NCBI GenBank assembly: GCA_959027945.1
Contig: CAUFRO010000058.1
Coordinates: 1 to 9,332 of the forward strand
Reading direction: 5' to 3'
Source: an uncultured Collinsella sp.
GTDB lineage: Bacteria; Actinomycetota; Coriobacteriia; Coriobacteriales; Coriobacteriaceae
DNA length: 9,332 bases
A model generated the notes under the pieces. It saw only the letters and a list, made by a program, of their open reading frames with translations. It was not told where the DNA came from and did not search any database. The translations under genes were made by a program, and so were the position numbers. Shown piece by piece: positions 1 through 5,280 of the stretch. The first letter of the stretch is position 1; the number at the start of each line of letters is the position of its first letter.

Positions 1-1043
1 GGAGCCGGAGCCGGCTGCGGGGCGGCCTGCTGCTGTGCCTGGCCGGCGGCGAACAGCTGGCTGGCGTTCATGCCGCCCATGCCACCTGCCATGCCCATGC
101 CCATAAAGCCTGCCATCGCGCCGTTGGGGTTGGCGGCTGCCGCGCGCATCGCATCGCTCTGGGCGCTGGCGATGTTGGCTGCCGCCATGGTGGGATCGCG
201 CATGACCGCGGCTTTCTGCAGGTCCTTGATCATCTGCTCGTCTTCTTGCGAGGCGGCGATGGAGTTGACGCCAAAGCTTACGATCTCAACGCCGCGCAGG
301 TCACGCCAGTCGGCAGAGAGGACCTCGTTGAGCGCGCGGGCGAGCTCGGTGGTGTGGCCGGGGATGGCGCTGTAGCGGATGCCCATCTCCGAGATTTTGG
401 CAAAGGCGGGCTGCAGGGCGGTGAGCAGCTCGGACTTAAGCTGGCTGTCGATCTTGTCGCGCGTGTAGCTATCGGTCACGTTGCCGCATACGTTGGTGTA
501 GAACAGCAGCGGGTTGGTGATGCGGTACGAATACTCGCCGTTGCAGCGCACGGAGATGTCGACGTCCAGGCCAATGTTGTTATCGACCACGCGGAAGGGC
601 ACGGGCGAGGCGGTGCCGTACTTGTTGCCGATGATCTCCTTGGTGTTGATGAAGTAGACACGCTGGTCCTTGCCCGCGTCGCCGCCAAAGGTAAAGCGGC
701 TGCCGATATTGGCGAAGGTCTCCTTGATGGAATCGCCCAGGTTGCCGCTAAAGACGCTCGGCTCGCTGCCGGTGTCAAAGACTAACTCACCGGGCTCCAG
801 CGCGACTTCGATGATCTTGCCGTTTTGCACCACGAGCATGCCCTGGCCGTCGTTGACGGCGATGACCGAGCCGTTGGAGATGACGTTGTCCTCGCCGCGC
901 GTGTTGGAGCTGCGGCCGCCGGTGCGCTTGCTGCCCTTGCAGGCCAAGACGTCAGCGGGCATCGATTCGCAGTAGATAAATTCCTTCCACTGGTCGGCCA
1001 TGACGCCGCCGGCAGCACCCAATCCAGCTTTCAAGAGTCCCAT
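1..1043 (-). CDS. SPFH-domain protein, YdjI-like (partial, C-terminus off the window)
   Basis: The frame is open from ATG at 1043-1041 to the window edge, giving 347 visible codons without a stop. The start is supported by GAAAGGAAG just upstream and by the conserved beginning MGLLKAGLGAAGG. The protein then reads DQWKEFIYCESMPADVLACKG, which fits the SPFH/virion-core-like family represented by B. subtilis YdjI. The SPFH (stomatin/prohibitin/flotillin) fold should cover roughly residues 50-250. It is followed by a helical stretch with AAVMRDPTMAAANIASAQ, a Gly/Met-rich linker (about residues 305-327, GFMGMGMAGGMGGM) and an Ala/Gln/Pro-rich segment at the edge. Relatives usually end in a zinc ribbon, which would lie outside the window. 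Family knowledge: YdjI helps hold PspA at the membrane in B. subtilis. Here it is the third gene of an operon, 48 bases after the YdjG-like gene. The SPFH assignment is firm; the function is inferred. Confidence 0.85.
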   Translation of the reverse strand, partial: MGLLKAGLGAAGGVMADQWKEFIYCESMPADVLACKGSKRTGGRSSNTRGEDNVISNGSVIAVNDGQGMLVVQNGKIIEVALEPGELVFDTGSEPSVFSGNLGDSIKETFANIGSRFTFGGDAGKDQRVYFINTKEIIGNKYGTASPVPFRVVDNNIGLDVDISVRCNGEYSYRITNPLLFYTNVCGNVTDSYTRDKIDSQLKSELLTALQPAFAKISEMGIRYSAIPGHTTELARALNEVLSADWRDLRGVEIVSFGVNSIAASQEDEQMIKDLQKAAVMRDPTMAAANIASAQSDAMRAAAANPNGAMAGFMGMGMAGGMGGMNASQLFAAGQAQQQAAPQPAPA

Positions 1044-1091
1044 GGTGATCTTCCTTTCTCGTCAAAGGCCGGGTGGTATTGGTCAGGATGG

Positions 1092-2414
1092 TTAATCGTC
1101 CTTGTCGTCCTTCATGACAACGGTGGTCTCGGTGTGGCTGAAGGTGTCGTGCTTCTCGGTCAGGTCGAGCTCGCCACAGTAGCAATCGGCGTGGGTGGCC
1201 TCGTTGGCCGTCTTGAGCTGGCCCACCAGCAGCACGTCTGCGATGACCACGATGATCAGCGGCGCGACGATGTTGATGAGGATGCCCTCGATATCAAAGG
1301 TGAGGTAATCCGGATCGAAGGCGTTCTCACCCATGAAGAGGATCTGGGAGAGGACAAATCCGATCACAAAGAACAGCACCGAGGCGATGGCGAGCTTGGG
1401 CTTGGAGCAGGGGAGCTCGCCGACCAAGCGGCCGGTCTGGCCGTTCATGGCAAACAGGTAGCTCTTGCCGTTCCACGAGGTGGAGAGCATCCAGACGGGG
1501 AACAGGGCGTAGTCGCTGTCTTCCCAGGTGTAGTCGAGCTGCTTGCTTTCGACCGTGGCATCGTCGTATTCGTCGACGACGGTCTCGCGCAGGGCCGAGA
1601 TTGTGCTTTCTTCCATACGGCGTTCGGCGCGCGCCTTGCAGGTCTCGCAGTCCTCGTCGTAACGGTTGGCGATGTAGCCGGGCATATATGCGACCGAGAA
1701 CGGGCGCAGCGCGTCGTAGTCAAACGGCTCGATGGCATCCATGTGGCCGTCGGGCATCTTGGACGATCCGTCGACGGGCACGCGCTTAAACGAGATATTG
1801 CCCTTGCGATAGGCATCGTAGTGGTCGGTGGTCGTGACGGTGCGGTCGGATTCCTCGGTCACGGTCTCGTTGGTCGCGTCAAAGTACACTTCGCCGTCAA
1901 CGCGGGCGCCGTAGAGCCAAAACGGCACGTAGACACCTTGGACCTCGTCGATGTGGTTGCCGGTGACAAAGCTCTTGGGCAGCAAGATCTTGCCCTTGTA
2001 GTGTTCCTTGAGTGCGGCCGTGACGTCATCGCGCCCGAGCTTAAACGGAATTACTAGGTCGGGCGAGAAGTCGCCCGAGAGCTGGCCGGGCGCCACGGCG
2101 GAGTTGCCGCAGTACGGGCAGGTGGTGACGGCGACGGTGCCGTCGGACACGAGCTCGGCGCCGCACGACGAGCAGATGTAGCCGGCGTTTTGGGCGAGCT
2201 CCTGCACCGCGTCGTCGGCGATGGGCTTGGGCGTTGCGGCTGCCGCATCGGCTTTGGCGTCGGCCTTGTCCTGGCGCTCGCGATAGAGGGCCTCGACTTC
2301 TTCGACTTCAAAGCGCGAGTCACAGTAGTCGCAGACGAGCTTTTGCTCGGCACTGGCAAAGTGAAGGGGGCCGCCACACGCGGGGCATTGATAGTTGACG
2401 CTCTCGAAGGCCAT
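1092..2414 (-). CDS. TFIIB-type zinc-ribbon membrane protein, YdjG-like
   Basis: The product is 440 residues. It opens with a zinc ribbon (C10-x2-C13 and C28-x2-C31), then an Ala/Asp/Lys-rich linker, and a second zinc ribbon (C81-x2-C84, C99-x2-C102, CPYCGN). A soluble middle domain follows, containing VIPFKLGRDDV, GVYVPFWLYGARVDGEV and a further CETC motif; this layout is typical of YdjG-like TFIIB-type zinc-ribbon proteins. Two hydrophobic segments near residues 340-360 and 377-400 should anchor it in the membrane. The charged tail carries a CYC motif and ends in Asp/Lys repeats. AAAGGA lies eight bases before the ATG. The gene starts 24 bases after the DUF4428-type gene ends and is followed by the SPFH gene, so the three are very likely one transcript. 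In B. subtilis the YdjG/YdjH/YdjI set works with PspA at the membrane; a similar scaffold role here is inferred. Confidence 0.82.
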   Translation of the reverse strand: MAFESVNYQCPACGGPLHFASAEQKLVCDYCDSRFEVEEVEALYRERQDKADAKADAAAATPKPIADDAVQELAQNAGYICSSCGAELVSDGTVAVTTCPYCGNSAVAPGQLSGDFSPDLVIPFKLGRDDVTAALKEHYKGKILLPKSFVTGNHIDEVQGVYVPFWLYGARVDGEVYFDATNETVTEESDRTVTTTDHYDAYRKGNISFKRVPVDGSSKMPDGHMDAIEPFDYDALRPFSVAYMPGYIANRYDEDCETCKARAERRMEESTISALRETVVDEYDDATVESKQLDYTWEDSDYALFPVWMLSTSWNGKSYLFAMNGQTGRLVGELPCSKPKLAIASVLFFVIGFVLSQILFMGENAFDPDYLTFDIEGILINIVAPLIIVVIADVLLVGQLKTANEATHADCYCGELDLTEKHDTFSHTETTVVMKDDKDD

Positions 2415-2438
2415 GATCGGTCCTTTCGCTGCCGGAGG

Positions 2439-3176
2439 CTATGCGCCGATGGCGCCGCCGCAGTATTCGCAGCGCCCGCTGGCATCGGGAATGGTGGTGG
2501 CTCCGCAGAAGGGGCAGGTGACCGCGGTCTTGGGGGCCTTGGCGGCCACGACGCTATCGCGCGTCTCCTGGCGCAGCTGCACCAGCGCGTCGCGGACCTC
2601 GGTTGCCTGGCGCTTGGCCTCGCGGTATTCGATGGAGCCGCGCTGATCGATGGTGGAGTCGTTCACGCGCAGGTTGATCTCGGTAAAGTACGGCGTGTTG
2701 ACGTGAATGGTCAGGTTAAAGTCGTAATCCAGGTCATAGCGCGGCGGATTGTAGCTCTCGCGCTCGCCGTCCTTGGTCTCGCGATAGATCTCGGTGCGAT
2801 GCTCGTCGATATCCATATCGCAGCCGAGTACCTGCGAGAACTCGATGATGTCGGGATTGGCGTCGCGCCAGCGGCTCTGCGAAGTGATGATCAACAGGCC
2901 CGCGTCCTCATCGAGCATAATATTGGTGCGCCCGGCAGAAAGCGTGCGCGTGGGGTTGAACGAGGCCAGGCGCTCGGCGTTGGCCTCGCGGTAGGCGAGT
3001 TGCTCGCGGATGTCGTCCGCGGTGCTGGAGCGATAGCCGTGAAAGTAGGGGGAGAGCTTGCCGGCGCACTCTTTGCACAGGTAGCCTTCATTGATTTTTG
3101 TCTTACCTAGAAGTCCCAGCTCGGTACCGCAAATCGCGCACTCTTTCTTCTCGAACATCTTGTCAAAGAAGCCCAT
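2439..3176 (-). CDS. DUF4428-type double zinc-ribbon protein
   Basis: The product is 245 residues from the ATG at 3176-3174. That start is chosen because GGGAGG sits seven bases upstream and MGFFDKMFEKKECAICG is a typical beginning for this family; the reading frame stays open for 38 more codons upstream, but these read like non-coding DNA. The N-terminal zinc ribbon uses C13, C16, C34 and C37 (CAICG...LCKEC), matching the DUF4428 type. The middle (about 50-190) is a soluble beta-rich region with an acidic IMLDEDAGLLII stretch and no hydrophobic span. A helical, charged segment leads to a C-terminal zinc ribbon with C221, C224, C236 and C239 (CPFCG, CEYCGG). It is first in an operon with the YdjG-like and SPFH genes. 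The role is unknown; given its partners it may be a soluble adaptor recruited to a membrane scaffold. Confidence 0.8.
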   Translation of the reverse strand: MGFFDKMFEKKECAICGTELGLLGKTKINEGYLCKECAGKLSPYFHGYRSSTADDIREQLAYREANAERLASFNPTRTLSAGRTNIMLDEDAGLLIITSQSRWRDANPDIIEFSQVLGCDMDIDEHRTEIYRETKDGERESYNPPRYDLDYDFNLTIHVNTPYFTEINLRVNDSTIDQRGSIEYREAKRQATEVRDALVQLRQETRDSVVAAKAPKTAVTCPFCGATTIPDASGRCEYCGGAIGA

Positions 3177-3256
3177 GGTTGCCTCCCACCAACTGGTAGC
3201 GTGTGTCACTTTTGATGATGGGGGAGTGCGCGATCCTTCGCGATACCCAGACGGCT

Positions 3257-3390
3257 CAAGGAGTCTCCACAACTGGGACACATGGCCCATTTTTCATCCG
3301 ACACATAGGGACACTCCTTGCCGCGGGTAGTCATTGGGCACTCATTGGGGACGTACTTAAATGAGTGGCAGTTGGAGACACTCCTTGCCG
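3257..3390. repeat. Cluster of CAAGGAGT-core repeats with an internal palindrome
   Basis: Three copies of a short motif lie between the two divergent genes: CAAGGAGTCTCC at 3257-3268, and the opposite orientation GACACTCCTTGCCG at 3310-3323 and again at 3377-3390 (14 of 14 identical, 67 bases apart). The first two form an inverted pair (11 of 12 matched) enclosing about 40 bases, within which GACACAT occurs twice (3277 and 3300). Between the second and third copies is a perfect 8-bp inverted repeat, CACTCATT at 3339-3346 with AATGAGTG at 3360-3367. No ORF or transposase accompanies it. It looks like a REP-like or degraded mobile-element repeat; that identity is inferred. The rest of the 3177-3553 gap shows only the regulator promoter; I found no convincing promoter for the minus-strand operon. 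Confidence 0.5.
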
Positions 3391-3494
3391 AGCTAGAGGC
3401 CGCGCGTGCCCCTTCTGGTCCATGAGGCTCAAAACCGCGGTGTGACGTGAACGGCTGGGGTCAAATTTGCAGCATTTCAAGCCTGGCTTCGATA

Positions 3495-3523
3495 TTGAGA
3501 CTGGTTCTTTATTAAAATAGATT
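3495..3523 (+). promoter_or_regulatory. Putative sigma-70 promoter of the LuxR-family gene
   Basis: TTGAGA at 3495-3500 (5 of 6 to the -35 consensus) is followed after 17 bases by TAGATT at 3518-3523 (4 of 6 to the -10 consensus). Transcription would begin near 3530, leaving a leader of about 24 bases before the ATG at 3554. The region is the most AT-rich stretch of this gap. The call rests on pattern only. Confidence 0.4.
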
Positions 3524-3553
3524 TCCAGACAATTGAGCGGCTGGGGGTTAACC

Positions 3554-5098
3554 ATGAGGGGCATGGGAGACACAACCGCATATTTGCGTCGGGGCATTCG
3601 GGAGATTATATGCCTGGTGCTGTTCTTCTTCACGTTTTTGGCGTGCGAGTATCTTTTTGATGTGCGCATGGCCGAGTTCGTGTCTCCGAACGAGGTCGTT
3701 ATTTATGAGAGCCTTGTCATCGGCGCGAGCGTGATTGGCTTTTTTGTGCGTCCCATTCTGTACTATCGCCGTCCCCATGCCATTGACGCGACGAGTGACG
3801 TCACGGGCGTTTTGCTGGTGGCGGCATTGCTGCTGTTGATTATGGCGGTTCAGGTTGAGGTGGTAATTACCGGCGGTTTGGTGGCGTGCTGCGCGCTGGG
3901 CTACTGCGGATCGACTGCTCATGCAAATTTTGCGAGGCGCTTTGCGCGAACGCCCTGCTTGGCGCGCGCCGCCGCACTTTCTTACGCCATGGGCGTTCTG
4001 GTGCAGGTTCTCAACCACATGGTGGTGCCTGTCGGCATTCCTCAGCAGGCTGTTCTGGTCGTCTGTGCGATCGCGCAGGTGGCGTTGCTCCACGGTGCCC
4101 GACGCGCCAAGCTGCGCGACGAGTCCGATCCCAACTTTGAACCCAGTGCTGCCGGGCTTTCGGTAGATGCTCTGGAATATGGCGCCAAGTGGCATGACGA
4201 TCCCGAGGCAAAGGCGGCATTCCGTCGCGCCGTAGTTCGCCTGACCGTGGCGACGGCGTATCTTTCCAGCGTATTCGCCGCTCTCAACGCGGGCTTCACG
4301 ACCCTGCATGCTGTCGGAGCCGTCGATTTGGGCGATTGGCCGCGCCTGCTGCTTGTCGTGAGCTCGTTGGTCGCTGGCGCACTATTTGACCTGCACGGCC
4401 GCTCGTATATGAATATCGGCATGACATGTGCCGCCATACTGTCCACGCTTTCGTTCTTTGTGCTCATCGTCGATGGCAATGGCGGCAACGAGCTTGCTGC
4501 CACGATCATCTTTTATCTGGGCTTGGGCTTTTTCGTGGTGTTCTTTACCACAAAATATGCCGCCGTCTCGCTCTATGCGTGCTGGTCATATTTTTGGCCG
4601 TGCATGGGTCGCGTCGTCAACAACGTGTGCTCGATGTTCGTGACGGCGCCGGCAGTGGCGATTATCTCGAGTCAAAATGTGCTGGCTGCGGTCGGTGCGG
4701 CGCTCGTGATGTTTGTGGGCATTGCGATTACGCTGCTGGGGCAGTTGGGGCAACGGGCCGATGATGCCGCGATGCGGGACGGACTGCCGCTTGCCACCGA
4801 CGATCTTGGTGGGGATCTTGCGCCCACATGCTCCGACCCCGAGCCCGTGGTGGCAGCGGAGCTCACGTCCGATGAACGCCTTGATGCCTTCGTCGCCACC
4901 TTTGGGCTTACAGAGCGCGAGCGCGATATTCTTGAGGTCTTGGTCGTTTCGGACCAGAGCGTTCAGGACATCGCCACAACGCTCTTTCTTTCGCGCTCCA
5001 CGCTCTATCGCCACATTTCCTCGATCAACAAAAAGGCCGGTACCGCCTCGCGTGTGGCCCTTATCAACTTCTTCTGGTCCTGGACACCCAAGGACTAG
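3554..5098 (+). CDS. Membrane-anchored LuxR-family transcriptional regulator
   Basis: The product is 514 residues from the ATG at 3554. The frame also allows TTG at 3533 and ATG at 3563; 3554 is preferred because a GGGGG run lies 7-11 bases upstream, whereas the purine run before 3563 is too close. About twelve hydrophobic segments fill residues 1-415, with a longer hydrophilic loop in the middle (around RRAKLRDESDPNFEPSAAG). After an acidic linker the C-terminal 54 residues (about 452-505) form a LuxR/GerE helix-turn-helix: LTERERDILEVLV, then QDIATTLFLSRSTLYRHIS as the recognition unit. Family knowledge: this layout, a transporter-like membrane half plus LuxR DNA-binding domain, is expanded in gut Coriobacteriia such as Eggerthella and Collinsella; ligands are mostly unknown. 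There is no receiver domain and no sensor kinase nearby. It is divergent from the zinc-ribbon operon, which is a candidate target by position only. Confidence 0.88.
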   Translation: MRGMGDTTAYLRRGIREIICLVLFFFTFLACEYLFDVRMAEFVSPNEVVIYESLVIGASVIGFFVRPILYYRRPHAIDATSDVTGVLLVAALLLLIMAVQVEVVITGGLVACCALGYCGSTAHANFARRFARTPCLARAAALSYAMGVLVQVLNHMVVPVGIPQQAVLVVCAIAQVALLHGARRAKLRDESDPNFEPSAAGLSVDALEYGAKWHDDPEAKAAFRRAVVRLTVATAYLSSVFAALNAGFTTLHAVGAVDLGDWPRLLLVVSSLVAGALFDLHGRSYMNIGMTCAAILSTLSFFVLIVDGNGGNELAATIIFYLGLGFFVVFFTTKYAAVSLYACWSYFWPCMGRVVNNVCSMFVTAPAVAIISSQNVLAAVGAALVMFVGIAITLLGQLGQRADDAAMRDGLPLATDDLGGDLAPTCSDPEPVVAAELTSDERLDAFVATFGLTERERDILEVLVVSDQSVQDIATTLFLSRSTLYRHISSINKKAGTASRVALINFFWSWTPKD

Positions 5099-5112
5099 CT
5101 AACCTCCCAATA

Positions 5113-5180
5113 AGTTGCGGTGGAATAGTCCCTAAATTAAAGTCACGGGGCTTTAATTTAGGGACTATTTCACCGCAACT
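5113..5180. repeat. Near-perfect 68-base palindrome between convergent genes
   Basis: Arms of 30 bases at 5113-5142 and 5151-5180 match at 29 positions; the single difference is G at 5123 against A on the mirrored arm (GCGGTGGAAT versus GCGGTGAAAT). The loop is only 8 bases (TCACGGGG). Outside the arms a looser match continues (ACCTCCCA at 5102-5109 against TGGGGGGA at 5183-5190, 6 of 8). It lies 14 bases after the regulator stop codon and about 100 bases after the mgtA stop, so it could end transcription from both sides. However, neither side has a U-run, so it is not a canonical intrinsic terminator. A mobile palindromic repeat is an alternative. Confidence 0.75.
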
Positions 5181-5190
5181 GCTGGGGGGA

Positions 5191-5270
5191 TAGACTGCGG
5201 CGGCGGCAGAGGCAGCGGCAGCGGCGTTGGCAGCTGTGGTAGTGGCAACGGCAGCTGGCAGGGTGTTTTC
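5191..5270. repeat. Low-complexity GGC/GCA-rich tract
   Basis: Just beyond the palindrome the plus strand reads as an imperfect 3- and 6-base repeat of GGC, GCA and GGT units (for example GCGGCGGCGGCAGAGGCAGC). It ends close to the mgtA stop codon. On the minus strand it gives a Pro/Leu-rich shadow frame with no start signal, so I treat it as non-coding slippage-prone sequence. Confidence 0.45.
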
Positions 5271-5280
5271 CGTCTACTTG

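Noticed and set aside
825..2057. Long plus-strand open frame opposite the zinc-ribbon gene (410 codons)
   Set aside because: It lies antisense to a gene with clear zinc-ribbon motifs and ribosome site, and its composition is the mirror of GC-rich codon use.
3177..3290. 38-codon N-terminal extension of the DUF4428-type protein
   Set aside because: GGGAGG directly before the ATG at 3176 and the family-like start at that Met make the extension unlikely; the extension runs into the repeat cluster.
3257..3390. CRISPR array
   Set aside because: Only three short copies in mixed orientation with unequal spacing, and no cas gene.
3331..3669. Minus-strand frame of 112 codons in the divergent gap
   Set aside because: It overlaps the start and promoter of the LuxR-family gene, has no convincing ribosome site and no recognisable domain.
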